Below the pieces are notes generated by a model that was not told the DNA's origin, made no database searches, and saw nothing but the letters and a program-made list of their open reading frames with translations. A program made the position numbers and the translations under genes. DNA of 47,445 nucleotides from a virus: positions 1 to 47,445 of the IMG/VR virus record IMGVR_UViG_3300022602_000158. The stretch is one strand, 5' to 3'. How positions within the stretch are numbered: the stretch's first letter is position 1; the number at the start of each line of letters is the position of its first letter. Below, piece by piece: positions 1 through 7,627 of the stretch.

Positions 1-2
1 TG

Positions 3-872
3 AGTGGTGATATTTGTGTTGCGGCCGATTTGTTGGAACAAACTAGTCCTGATTTTAAATATGGCCATGCCGCTCTTGGCACTAATAAAAGCCGAAGAAT
101 CCATGATTTCTTCAGTAATTGCTGTGCCATGTTTCCACATGTAATCTATGTTATGGGTAATCATGAGCATTATCATTATGATTTCAAATATACTATTGAC
201 CATCTAAAGAAAATGTTGAGTTACTTACCTAATCTACACATTTTAGATAAAGAAGTATTTGAATTGAATGATGTTACCTTTATTGGTGGTACATTATGGA
301 CTGATATGAACAAGGAAGATCCAATGACTTTGTTCCATGTCCGTAGTGCCATGAATGATTTTAATTGTGTAAAGAATAGTAATAGAATGGTTAGTCGCAA
401 GGTGCCAATCTATGAAGAAAATCTATTGTACACAGAAGATGGTAAGAATGGTGGTCGTTATATAAAAGACGAAAAGGGAAATATGTTCCCAATTGGTTAT
501 AAACATAAAGATGAACCAAGCAAATTCTGTCCTGAAGATTCGGTAGAGGACCATAAGAAGATGTTGGACTTTATCCGGCATGTTGTTGAAGGTAATCATG
601 ATAGAAAATATGTGGTTGTTGGCCATCATACACCAAGTCCATTCAGTATACACGAAATGTATGCCAATGATAGGACAATGAATGGTGCTTACACTAGTGA
701 TTTGATTGATTTTATTATGGATCGTCCACAGATTAAATTGTGGACTCATGGACACACTCATCATCCTTTTGATTACATGATTAAAGGTACTAGAGTGATT
801 TGTAATCCTCGTGGTTATGATGGTTACGAAGCACGTGCAGATCAATTTGAATTACAATATGTGGTGGTGTAA
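3..872 (+). CDS. Calcineurin-like metallophosphoesterase, 5' end cut off by window
   Basis: Predicted metal-dependent phosphoesterase (nuclease or phosphatase); the substrate is unknown. The frame is open from base 3, and the first visible residues, SGDI, fit the GD metal-binding motif, so the real start lies upstream and the TTG at 30 is not the start. Later metallophosphoesterase motifs follow in order: GNHEH, GHHTP and GHTHH, then CNPRGY near the C-terminus. These are the usual two-metal ligands. The stop overlaps the ATG of the next small gene by one base, so the two are probably translationally coupled. Family assignment is strong; biological role is not known. Confidence 0.85.
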   Translation, partial: SGDICVAADLLEQTSPDFKYGHAALGTNKSRRIHDFFSNCCAMFPHVIYVMGNHEHYHYDFKYTIDHLKKMLSYLPNLHILDKEVFELNDVTFIGGTLWTDMNKEDPMTLFHVRSAMNDFNCVKNSNRMVSRKVPIYEENLLYTEDGKNGGRYIKDEKGNMFPIGYKHKDEPSKFCPEDSVEDHKKMLDFIRHVVEGNHDRKYVVVGHHTPSPFSIHEMYANDRTMNGAYTSDLIDFIMDRPQIKLWTHGHTHHPFDYMIKGTRVICNPRGYDGYEARADQFELQYVVV

Positions 873-985
873 TGCTAAGACCTACACCACCAAAATTACC
901 TAGTAATGAAAAAATGACTTTGCGTGATTGGTTGCCTATTATACTAATTATTGTTATAATTCTATATTGTGCATTAAAAGGATAA
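872..985 (+). CDS. Small single-span membrane protein, 37 aa
   Basis: A 37-codon ORF fills the gap between two genes. Its ATG overlaps the preceding TAA (TAATG) and its stop is directly followed by the next ATG. The protein has a short polar, proline-rich N-terminus and one hydrophobic stretch (LPIILIIVIILYCAL), so it is probably a single-pass membrane protein. Exact packing between neighbours and a credible membrane segment support it as real. Function unknown. Confidence 0.55.
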   Translation: MLRPTPPKLPSNEKMTLRDWLPIILIIVIILYCALKG

Positions 986-1282
986 ATGACTGTAAGATAT
1001 TCAATCAATTGGATGGGACCAATCAATAAAAAATGGTATGAAGATAAAAATCTTCCGTTGTGGACTTATGCCGCAGGCCGTATTGATTGTCGTGGTGAAG
1101 ATTTAGGACCGTATGGTGACGAGATTGGTTTATCACCAATGCTTGCTGAAGATTGGGGTAGATTTGGTAAATGGTTAGATACATTTGAAACTGATTTTAT
1201 GTGGAATTTAAAAGATTTAGTTGAATTATACGAGAGAGATAATCCAAAAATAACTTGGGCTGAAGGTTATAACAATGAGTGA
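986..1282 (+). CDS. Conserved phage-type protein of unknown function, 98 aa
   Basis: Acidic, tryptophan-rich 98-residue protein that I cannot assign to a named family. The ATG follows the stop of the small membrane gene without a gap, and the 3' end overlaps the next gene by 8 bases. No cysteine pairs, signal peptide or membrane segment are visible. It is part of a tight run of small accessory genes that reads as one transcription unit. Confidence 0.7.
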   Translation: MTVRYSINWMGPINKKWYEDKNLPLWTYAAGRIDCRGEDLGPYGDEIGLSPMLAEDWGRFGKWLDTFETDFMWNLKDLVELYERDNPKITWAEGYNNE

Positions 1283-1502
1283 TGGCGGTAAAGGTAGCAA
1301 TGCAAGACCATATGCTATACCAAAAGAGGAATTCAATAAACAATTCGATAAAATCTTTGGTGAAAAAGAAAGAGTCTTTTGTGATGTATGCAATAAAAGA
1401 TTTAGTTGGTGTTCTTGTGTTCCTGCACCAAAAGAATTGTGTGAAGCCATTGATAATGCATTAGGTATAAAGCGAAAGAAAAAGAAAGTAAATAATGATT
1501 AA
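1275..1502 (+). CDS. Small putative zinc-binding protein, 75 aa
   Basis: The N-terminus MSDGGKGSNARP resembles short phage proteins of unknown role. A compact CxxC-x6-CxC cluster (Cys36, 39, 46, 48) could bind zinc. The C-terminus is strongly basic (IKRKKKKV), which would allow nucleic-acid contact. The gene overlaps both neighbours by 8 bases. Zinc binding is inferred from spacing only. Confidence 0.7.
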   Translation: MSDGGKGSNARPYAIPKEEFNKQFDKIFGEKERVFCDVCNKRFSWCSCVPAPKELCEAIDNALGIKRKKKKVNND

Positions 1503-1701
1503 ATTAACTAATGCAACACCAGAATTACTTGGGCAAACTTTGATATTGAATCCCACAATAATCATTTCGGTTACTCCTGTTGATAATGATACGGAAGTCA
1601 AAAGTGCCATTCACGGCATGAACGGTCAAGAAACCGGCGTTTGGTTGGTAAAAGAACCAATTGATGTTGTATTTGACAAATTAAAAGGCAACATAGAATG
1701 A
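1495..1701 (+). CDS. Small protein of unknown function, 68 aa
   Basis: A 68-residue protein beginning MIKLTNATPELLGQTLILNP. The pattern of alternating hydrophobic residues suggests a small beta-rich domain, loosely like FlbD-type proteins, but the similarity is too weak to name. It overlaps the next start (ATGA) and belongs to the same run of small genes. Confidence 0.6.
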   Translation: MIKLTNATPELLGQTLILNPTIIISVTPVDNDTEVKSAIHGMNGQETGVWLVKEPIDVVFDKLKGNIE

Positions 1702-2300
1702 AAGTATACCTGAATGGTTACCCAAATACATGGCTTTCTCCATATACAATTTTGGAGAAAGTAATCTTTTGGCGTGAGATTAATTATGATGAGCCAATGA
1801 TTGAAAGATGGGTTATTGTATTAACTCCATTCTGCGAAGCATTGCAGTTTGTCCGTAAACTATTCAGTCCAACCATTCGTTATGTTAAACTTGACCACTA
1901 TGATACTTACTCAATGGATTATACATTGGCTTATATTATTCTGCCAATGCTTAAGCAATTACAAGAAACTAAGCATGGCGCACCTTTTACAGAAGATAAG
2001 GATGTGCCAAAAGAATTAAGAAGCACATCAGCACCGCCAAAAGAAAATGAGTGGGATACTGATGATAACCATTTCAAGCGTTGGGATTATATTCTCGATG
2101 AAATGATTTGGGCGTTTGAACAGAAATTAAAAGATGATGATACTGGCGAATTCTTTGACCATACAGATTGTGAAGGTTTGCCTTTTGAAGAAAAGATTAA
2201 AAAAGTTAAGGTTGACCGCAAAGGTCTAAAGGCACACAACGACAGAAAGGCAAAAGGATTTTTGTTGTTTGGTAAATATTACGAAAACTTGTGGGATTAA
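1698..2300 (+). CDS. Conserved phage protein of unknown function, 200 aa
   Basis: A 200-residue protein rich in aromatic and acidic residues. Two stretches, LPMLKQLQETKHGAP near residue 84 and RWDYILDEMIWAFEQ near residue 130, look like a type of T4-like phage protein found in several phages without known function. No catalytic motif, membrane segment or signal peptide is visible. The start overlaps the preceding TGA. The family resemblance is from memory and was not searched. Confidence 0.7.
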   Translation: MKVYLNGYPNTWLSPYTILEKVIFWREINYDEPMIERWVIVLTPFCEALQFVRKLFSPTIRYVKLDHYDTYSMDYTLAYIILPMLKQLQETKHGAPFTEDKDVPKELRSTSAPPKENEWDTDDNHFKRWDYILDEMIWAFEQKLKDDDTGEFFDHTDCEGLPFEEKIKKVKVDRKGLKAHNDRKAKGFLLFGKYYENLWD

Positions 2301-2301
2301 A

Positions 2302-2529
2302 ATGAACGCAAATGAACTAGCTGACGCTTTAGAAACCATGACTACTGGATGGTTTGATGATTTAACTTTGACCCAATCGGCCACTATGTTACGCCAGTTA
2401 CAAGCAAAAAATGATGCATTAAAACAAGTGTTACAGTCTATTGCAAACGAAAATGTTGAGCTTAGCCATGACAAGATTAAGTGGCAGTGCGATGACCATA
2501 TTAGATGGGCCAAGGAGGCATTAAAATGA
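2302..2529 (+). CDS. Small coiled-coil-like protein, 75 aa
   Basis: I take the start at the ATG directly after the previous stop rather than an upstream in-frame ATG, because MNANELADALE is a typical N-terminus and the longer form would overlap the previous gene by about 30 bases. The body is helical and polar (LRQLQAKNDALKQVLQ), as in a short coiled coil. The stop overlaps the next ATG. Function unknown. Confidence 0.6.
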   Translation: MNANELADALETMTTGWFDDLTLTQSATMLRQLQAKNDALKQVLQSIANENVELSHDKIKWQCDDHIRWAKEALK

Positions 2530-2762
2530 TACCTTATTATTATCTTTGGCAGGCCAAGCAATCATTGGATGGCGTAAAGAAAACAATTGAATTGATGAAT
2601 GACCCCGACAATTATATGTTAGAGGCACAGAAAGATATGCTTGAGTTGGAAGTGGAACATTTCCGTGAAACTTCTATCAAGTTTACCATTTTTCTATTGA
2701 CTCTCTCGGTATTTTGTGTTAGCCTGTTATATCTAATTCATAAAGGAATTTTTCATGTTTAA
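2526..2762 (+). CDS. Small membrane protein with C-terminal anchor, 78 aa
   Basis: The start is set by a perfect AGGAGG at 2513-2518, 7 bases before the ATG, which also overlaps the preceding stop. The first 55 residues are helical and charged. Residues about 56-73 (FTIFLLTLSVFCVSLLYLI) form one clear membrane segment followed by a short basic tail. It overlaps the next gene, also membrane-associated, by 8 bases; the two may act together. Function unknown. Confidence 0.65.
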   Translation: MIPYYYLWQAKQSLDGVKKTIELMNDPDNYMLEAQKDMLELEVEHFRETSIKFTIFLLTLSVFCVSLLYLIHKGIFHV

Positions 2763-3009
2763 AGTGTTGTCTGAAAAGATTAAAGCTATCAATGTATTTG
2801 GTTGGTTTATTGGTATTATCATCGGTAGTTTTATCGTAGCAATTATTGCTGCTATGGTTGAATATGTTAATCCGCCTTTGAAAGAATACAAAGGTGGTAT
2901 TCAGAACCATCTAATCTGGAATATTAAAGGTGAATGTTTCTTTGTTCGACCTGCTGTGAATACTGTATACTTAATTCGTGTTGAAGATTGTGATAAAGGA
3001 AGCAAATGA
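2755..3009 (+). CDS. Small membrane protein, 84 aa
   Basis: One strong N-terminal membrane segment at residues about 15-36 (FGWFIGIIIGSFIVAII) is followed by a soluble domain of about 45 residues with two cysteines, possibly periplasmic. It overlaps the preceding membrane protein gene and the next start (ATGA). It could be an envelope-modifying or superinfection-exclusion factor, but nothing in the sequence proves that. Confidence 0.6.
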   Translation: MFKVLSEKIKAINVFGWFIGIIIGSFIVAIIAAMVEYVNPPLKEYKGGIQNHLIWNIKGECFFVRPAVNTVYLIRVEDCDKGSK

Positions 3010-3164
3010 CCACTAAAGATTTTCGCCTAAGTAAAGAGTCCAAGCGGTTACTTTCAAACCTGCGTGGAGAAAAGCGTGGCCATTGGAAAAAGATGATGAT
3101 TCAAGCTGAAGTATCTGAAAAGAATGCCAAGATGGCCAAAATTCGTGAACCTAAAGGAGAGTAA
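3006..3164 (+). CDS. Small basic protein, 52 aa
   Basis: An ATG that overlaps the preceding TGA opens a 52-codon frame ending two bases before the next ATG. The product is very basic (LRGEKRGHWKKMMI) and probably helical. Tight packing with both neighbours is the main evidence that it is real. Function unknown; nucleic-acid binding would fit the charge. Confidence 0.6.
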   Translation: MTTKDFRLSKESKRLLSNLRGEKRGHWKKMMIQAEVSEKNAKMAKIREPKGE

Positions 3165-3166
3165 AA

Positions 3167-3466
3167 ATGGCGTTATTCGTTGAAGTAGATGATGTAGAAA
3201 AAGGTTGTAAAGTTATTATTAATTTGGACTCTGTAATGGAAGTTGCGCCATTGCGTGCAGGTGGATGTGAGTTATTCTTCCCCGATGCAGCTGCTGTAGG
3301 TGGTAAGCGTTCAATGAAGGTAAAAGATTCTTATCCATTGTTTAAGCAATTTGCAATGCAACAAGTATCTGCCGAAGATATTGCTCGTGTAAACGGCCGT
3401 AGCAAAAGTGTAATCAAAGAAAAGGCACCGGTTGGTGATATTCTAGGTAACATTCCTACTCTATGA
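3167..3466 (+). CDS. Small conserved-looking protein of unknown function, 99 aa
   Basis: Preceded by a good ribosome binding site (AAAGGAGAG, 3153-3161). The N-terminal 60 residues look like a small beta domain (MALFVEVDDVEKGCKVIINL); the C-terminal half is helical and charged and ends PVGDILGNIPTL. The stop overlaps the next ATG. No family recognised. Confidence 0.65.
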   Translation: MALFVEVDDVEKGCKVIINLDSVMEVAPLRAGGCELFFPDAAAVGGKRSMKVKDSYPLFKQFAMQQVSAEDIARVNGRSKSVIKEKAPVGDILGNIPTL

Positions 3467-3705
3467 GCAAATTCAAATTAATTTGTGAGGATGAACCTAT
3501 TGCTTCTATTGGTTCATCCAAAATTCGTCATGAATTTGAAAGTGATGATTTGGTCAATATTTTGAACAATGTGACCAAATTCTTACAATCTGCCGGTTAT
3601 TTGGATAACAATAAACATCTAACTTTCAATAGAAATATTGATTTAGACATTTCAGATGAGGATTTAGATAAGTTTACAGAAAACTTGTTTCACACAAGGT
3701 TATAA
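3463..3705 (+). CDS. Small acidic protein of unknown function, 80 aa
   Basis: An 80-residue acidic protein that begins inside the previous stop codon. The C-terminal half is rich in Asp and Glu (DLDISDEDLDKF). It is the last gene of the small-gene run; its stop lies inside the TATAAATA late-promoter candidate that precedes the PurD-like gene. Confidence 0.6.
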   Translation: MSKFKLICEDEPIASIGSSKIRHEFESDDLVNILNNVTKFLQSAGYLDNNKHLTFNRNIDLDISDEDLDKFTENLFHTRL

Positions 3706-3708
3706 ATA
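3701..3708 (+). promoter_or_regulatory. Candidate T4-type late promoter TATAAATA
   Basis: An exact TATAAATA lies 33 bases upstream of the PurD-like start. This is the element recognised in T4-like phages by the late sigma factor with gp33, and a gp33 candidate is encoded at 12703. In a genome this AT-rich the 8-mer will also occur by chance several times per strand, so position is the main support. Confidence 0.45.
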
Positions 3709-3741
3709 CAAGGATATTATTCAACCTTTATTAGGATTCTC

Positions 3742-5052
3742 ATGCTTATTCTAGTCATTGACCCTTCAGGTCTCACTCTCGATTGGTGCCTCCGTTGTAT
3801 AGCAGCAGGTCATACAGTTAAACTCTACACCAAAGGCAGTCGTGCCTCGCACATCGGACAAGGTCTGGTTGATAAGATTGAGAACTGGAGACCATATGTT
3901 AAGGTCGCTGATTTAATCTTCTCCGCAGACAACCTAGAGTTTATGGATGAGATTCAGGCACTAATTGATGAAGGTTATCCAGTATTCGGACCAGGTAAAA
4001 AGTCCGCTAAATTAGAGTTGGATCGTATGTATGGCCAGAATGTCATCAAGGCATTCGGTGGTCCAATTATCCCTTCCCATGAGTTTAAGAACTATGATGC
4101 TGCTATCAATTTTGTTAAGCAGAATCCAAAGCGTTATGTTTGCAAACCATGTGGTGAAGAAGAAGATAAGACTTTATCGTATGTTGCCAAAGATGAAGCC
4201 GATTTGATTGGTTTCTTACAAAAGCGTAAAGAAAAAGGTAAGGGTTCTCCTTATTTCATTCTCCAAGAGTTTAAAGGTGGTACAGAAATTGCTTGTACTG
4301 GTATTTTCGGTCCAGCAGGTTGGATGGATTTCTGGTTCGAAGGTTGGGAATTCAAGAAGCAAATGAATGGCGACCTTGGTGTGAATACAGGTGAAATGGG
4401 TACAGTAGTCCGTACAACCGAACAATCTAAGATTGCTGACATTCTAATGAAACCAATGGAAAAAGAATTGAAGAAGATTGGTTATGTTGGTATGTTAGAC
4501 ATGAATTGTATCATTGATGAAAAAGATGGTACACCATGGCCAATGGAATGGACTGCACGACCAGGTTATCCAATGTGGAACATTATGCAACCTTTAATGA
4601 AAGGTGACCCAGCAGAATGGATGCTTGATTGTATCAAAGGCAAAAATACTTTAGAAGTTGAATATAAAACCTGTGTTGGTGTTGTAATGGCCAATGGAGA
4701 TTTCCCATTTAACAAGCGTGAAGAAGAAGAATATTTGGATTTCCCTGTATTGACAGATGATATTCCACCGGAGAATTTACATCCATGCGAAATGAAATTA
4801 TCAAACACCGTTAAGATGATTGATGGTGAATTCTGTGAAAACATTCCAGAACTTGGGTCGGCTGGGTCCTACATTGTGGTATTGACTGGTACAGGTAAGA
4901 ATATTACCGAAGCCAAAGATATGGCATACAAGCACGTTAAGATGGTAAAGTTAGGTAACGATCCACAATACCGTACCGACATTGGTGAACGGTGTGAAAA
5001 AGGTCTTACCAAACTAAAGAAGCATGGGTATTGTACTGATTGGAAGTATTGA
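3742..5052 (+). CDS. purD: PurD-like phosphoribosylamine-glycine ligase (ATP-grasp)
   Basis: Predicted glycinamide ribonucleotide synthetase, joining phosphoribosylamine and glycine with ATP in purine synthesis. The order fits PurD: an N-terminal nucleotide-binding-like domain (MLILVIDPSGLTLDW), an ATP-grasp core with FGPGKKSAKLE, YVCKPCG, the metal-binding MLDMNCII and WTARPGYP, and a C-terminal domain ending in the PurD-like YRTDIGERC. The length of 436 is normal for PurD. It follows a late-type promoter candidate and is not next to other purine genes here. It would be an auxiliary metabolic gene raising purine supply. The sequence is divergent, with LDWCLRC in place of the usual N-terminal glycine motif, so a related ATP-grasp ligation is possible. 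Confidence 0.75.
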   Translation: MLILVIDPSGLTLDWCLRCIAAGHTVKLYTKGSRASHIGQGLVDKIENWRPYVKVADLIFSADNLEFMDEIQALIDEGYPVFGPGKKSAKLELDRMYGQNVIKAFGGPIIPSHEFKNYDAAINFVKQNPKRYVCKPCGEEEDKTLSYVAKDEADLIGFLQKRKEKGKGSPYFILQEFKGGTEIACTGIFGPAGWMDFWFEGWEFKKQMNGDLGVNTGEMGTVVRTTEQSKIADILMKPMEKELKKIGYVGMLDMNCIIDEKDGTPWPMEWTARPGYPMWNIMQPLMKGDPAEWMLDCIKGKNTLEVEYKTCVGVVMANGDFPFNKREEEEYLDFPVLTDDIPPENLHPCEMKLSNTVKMIDGEFCENIPELGSAGSYIVVLTGTGKNITEAKDMAYKHVKMVKLGNDPQYRTDIGERCEKGLTKLKKHGYCTDWKY

Positions 5053-5077
5053 CATTTAAACTTGATTGTAGTATAAT
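5049..5077 (+). promoter_or_regulatory. Perfect consensus sigma70 promoter (TTGACA-17-TATAAT)
   Basis: TTGACA at 5049-5054 and TATAAT at 5072-5077 are both exact and separated by exactly 17 bases. The expected +1 is 5084, the A of the next gene's ATG, so the transcript should be leaderless or nearly so. No Shine-Dalgarno sequence precedes that ATG. This should be a strong host-polymerase promoter used early. Confidence 0.85.
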
Positions 5078-5083
5078 TACATT

Positions 5084-5692
5084 ATGAATATATTTTACTT
5101 AGACAATGATCCTGTCAAATGTGCCGAAATGCACGTTGATAAACACTGCGTGAAGATGATCCTCGAATATGCACAATTACTTTCTACTGCCCACCGTGTT
5201 CTTGACGGTGTTCTTACTACTGGTTTATCTAAGTCTGGTCGCCAACAAAAGCGTTATGTTCTCTCTGATGAGCGTGAGCAAGTGCTTTATTCCGCTACTC
5301 ATGTTAATCATCCTTCAGCTATCTGGTGTCGCCAGTCTGATTCAAACTATATTTGGCTAAGTAAACTACTACAAGCCTGTTGCAAAGAATATACCTATCG
5401 TTATGGCAAGATTCATAAAGTAGAATCTAGTGGCCTTCTGAAAGAATTATTCTTCAATACACCAAAAAACATTCCAAATAAATCATTTACTGGTCCCACA
5501 CCTGCCATGCCTGACGAATGTAAAGTACCTGGCGACCCATTAAAATCATACCATAATTATTATGTGATGAATAAACAACATTTGTGGTCATGGAAAGGTA
5601 AGATAAATAGTAGGAATAGACCACAATGGTTTAATGAAATGATGATGCAAAAATTACACGATACTAACCAAGAACTAGGATTGACTTATTAA
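5084..5692 (+). CDS. Conserved phage protein of unknown function, 202 aa
   Basis: The N-terminus MNIFYLDNDPVKCAEMHVDK and the following KMILEYAQLLSTAHR match a widespread phage protein type whose function I do not know. Histidines at HVDKH and STAHR and an N-terminal Asp-rich turn could form a metal site, but no enzyme class can be assigned. The familiar N-terminus argues that 5084 is the true start even though it coincides with the predicted transcription start. The stop overlaps the next ATG (TAATG). Confidence 0.75.
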   Translation: MNIFYLDNDPVKCAEMHVDKHCVKMILEYAQLLSTAHRVLDGVLTTGLSKSGRQQKRYVLSDEREQVLYSATHVNHPSAIWCRQSDSNYIWLSKLLQACCKEYTYRYGKIHKVESSGLLKELFFNTPKNIPNKSFTGPTPAMPDECKVPGDPLKSYHNYYVMNKQHLWSWKGKINSRNRPQWFNEMMMQKLHDTNQELGLTY

Positions 5693-5973
5693 TGCCAACA
5701 TATACTTTTATGAATAAGAATACGAATGAGGTCGAAGAACATCGTATGTCTTATACCGTTCTCGACCAATTCAAGTTAGACAATCCCCATTTAGAAATTC
5801 ATATCTACGCAGAAAACTATCCTGTTTATTCTGATGGTATGCGCCTATCTGTTCCAGGCATTGGTAAAGCCGATTCAGCATTTGAGAAGTATGTAATCGG
5901 TCGTATGAAAGAAAGTGTAGGACAGAATACAATTAAAGATGGTCATAAGACCAAAGCACCGAGGGAATGGTAA
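5692..5973 (+). CDS. FmdB-like small phage protein lacking the zinc cysteines
   Basis: The start MPTYTFMNKNTNEVEEHRMS follows the pattern of FmdB-type proteins (MPTYxF...), but the cysteines of a normal FmdB zinc ribbon are absent. The C-terminal part (LSVPGIGKADSAFEKYVIG) is a phage-type extension. It is translationally coupled to the preceding gene. Function unknown. Confidence 0.65.
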   Translation: MPTYTFMNKNTNEVEEHRMSYTVLDQFKLDNPHLEIHIYAENYPVYSDGMRLSVPGIGKADSAFEKYVIGRMKESVGQNTIKDGHKTKAPREW

Positions 5974-5989
5974 CAACTAGGAGATTATA

Positions 5990-6139
5990 TTGTCGAACAA
6001 GCGTATGCAATCAAAACAACAAAGATTATATTACGAACAAAACAACAAAGAAAGAGTTAGACAAGAATTAATTGAATATGTTAAGCAGGTGAAAGAATAT
6101 GAAAAATACAGACAATTGGAATTTAAATATAAAGATTAG
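5990..6139 (+). CDS. Small basic helical protein with TTG start, 49 aa
   Basis: A TTG at 5990 lies 6 bases after AGGAG (5979-5983) and opens a 49-codon frame; the only in-frame ATG (6005) has no such site, so TTG is preferred. The product is rich in Lys, Gln, Glu and Tyr (KQQRLYYEQNNKERVRQE) and should be one long helix. It ends 8 bases before the radical SAM gene. A role with that enzyme is only a positional guess. Confidence 0.5.
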   Translation: MSNKRMQSKQQRLYYEQNNKERVRQELIEYVKQVKEYEKYRQLEFKYKD

Positions 6140-6147
6140 GACTTATA

Positions 6148-7617
6148 ATGTTATTTGAGATACACGCCGAGAAAAGTGCGGATGATAAAAAAATCTTTTA
6201 TTATGATAATGAAACCAATCATTTGAAAAGTGAAGATGGTATTGTATATGAATATCCACAAGGTTCATTTCAGTCAGTTGAAATGCAAGAATACATCCCA
6301 TTCGACAAAGACCGACCACTCAAAAAATCCAGAGAAGTTTCTTTACTTAAAATTCAATTAGGTTTGAGTTGTAATTACTCATGCGATTACTGCTCACAGA
6401 AGTTTGTTGAGAGAGCACCAGAAACATCAAAGAAAGATATTGATGCTTTCTTAGAAATGTTTGATACATTAGAGTTCAATGAACAAAAAGGTTTAAGAAT
6501 TGAAATGTGGGGTGGCGAACCTCTTGTTTATTGGAAAACTTTAAAGCCATTGACTGAAGCCATCGTTGATAAATTCCAACATTGGAATACTCTACCACAA
6601 TTCTCTATCATCACCAATGGTTCTATTCTCACGGAAGAAATTTGTGATTGGTTAATGAAGTATAATTTCTCTGTATCAATCTCACATGATGGACCTGGAC
6701 AATCAGTTCGTGGTCCTGATCCTTTTGATGATCCAGAAAAGAAAAAGATTATTCTTGGTTTCTATCGTATGATGAGCCGATTGAAGAAATCAATCTCATT
6801 CAATCCAATGATGAATAGCAAAAACAAATCACGCAAAGAAATTTACGATTGGTTTGTAAACATGACTGGTGATCCTACTGTTAAGTTAGGTGAAGGCGGC
6901 ATTGTAGATGCTTATGATGAAGAAGGTATCACTAATTCATTGGTCACATTAAAAGAACATTTTGATTATCGTCAGGTAGCATTTAGAGACATCTATACAA
7001 CAAACGGTGAAATCGGTTTCGTTGGTCAGATAATGAAGATTAACAATTTCATTCAATCTGTATTGTCACACTCAAATTCAAAATATCTTGGCCAAAAATG
7101 TGGCATGGATGATGAGCACGTTTTAGCAGTTGACCTCCGTGGTAATGTAATGACCTGTCAGAATGTTAGTTCATTAGAAATCTCTAAGAATGGCGAACCA
7201 CATCTTGGTGGTAGTCTAAAAGACTTTGATAATGTTGCAATTACTACATCAACCCATTGGTCTAATCGTAAAGAATGTGGTTCTTGTCCTGTTCTTCACC
7301 TATGTAAAGGTGCCTGTATGTTCTTGGATAAGAAGTTTTGGGATATCTCATGTGCCAATTCTTATTCCGATAACATTGCTCTGTTTTGTGTGGCCTTTCA
7401 GAGAATGACTGGTTACATTCCAACACTTATTAAAAATGATGCCTTACCATTGGAAAGACAAGATATCTTTGGTACAATCTTCAAACACGAAGAAAAACCA
7501 ATGAAAAAAATCATTCCAATCAAGGTAATTAGTGAAAAAATTGGTGAAATTGAAGGTGTGGAAGTATATGGTAAATCTCGGTTGGCCGACAATATAAATA
7601 CTGAAATAATCAATTAA
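6148..7617 (+). CDS. Radical SAM/SPASM peptide-modifying enzyme
   Basis: Predicted S-adenosylmethionine radical enzyme of the SPASM class, which modifies ribosomally made peptides or proteins. The radical SAM cluster motif CNYSCDYC (Cys75, 79, 82) is intact, followed by WGGEP (residues 121-125) for SAM binding. The SPASM domain follows the consensus closely: Cys318, then GX4C (Gly332-Cys337), CX2CX5CX3C (377, 380, 386, 390) and Cys402, enough for auxiliary iron-sulfur clusters. The N-terminal 65 residues could hold a recognition domain. It lies 10 bases before a gene for a protein with 17 clustered cysteines, the obvious candidate substrate. The bond formed (thioether, epimer or other) cannot be read from sequence. 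Confidence 0.88.
   Translation: MLFEIHAEKSADDKKIFYYDNETNHLKSEDGIVYEYPQGSFQSVEMQEYIPFDKDRPLKKSREVSLLKIQLGLSCNYSCDYCSQKFVERAPETSKKDIDAFLEMFDTLEFNEQKGLRIEMWGGEPLVYWKTLKPLTEAIVDKFQHWNTLPQFSIITNGSILTEEICDWLMKYNFSVSISHDGPGQSVRGPDPFDDPEKKKIILGFYRMMSRLKKSISFNPMMNSKNKSRKEIYDWFVNMTGDPTVKLGEGGIVDAYDEEGITNSLVTLKEHFDYRQVAFRDIYTTNGEIGFVGQIMKINNFIQSVLSHSNSKYLGQKCGMDDEHVLAVDLRGNVMTCQNVSSLEISKNGEPHLGGSLKDFDNVAITTSTHWSNRKECGSCPVLHLCKGACMFLDKKFWDISCANSYSDNIALFCVAFQRMTGYIPTLIKNDALPLERQDIFGTIFKHEEKPMKKIIPIKVISEKIGEIEGVEVYGKSRLADNINTEIIN
7593..7600 (+). promoter_or_regulatory. Candidate late promoter TATAAATA before the cysteine-rich gene
   Basis: An exact TATAAATA lies 27 bases before the start of the cysteine-rich gene, inside the last codons of the radical SAM gene. 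If used, it would express the substrate late and separately from the enzyme. Chance occurrence cannot be excluded in AT-rich DNA. Confidence 0.4.
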
Positions 7618-7627
7618 AGAGTAAAAT

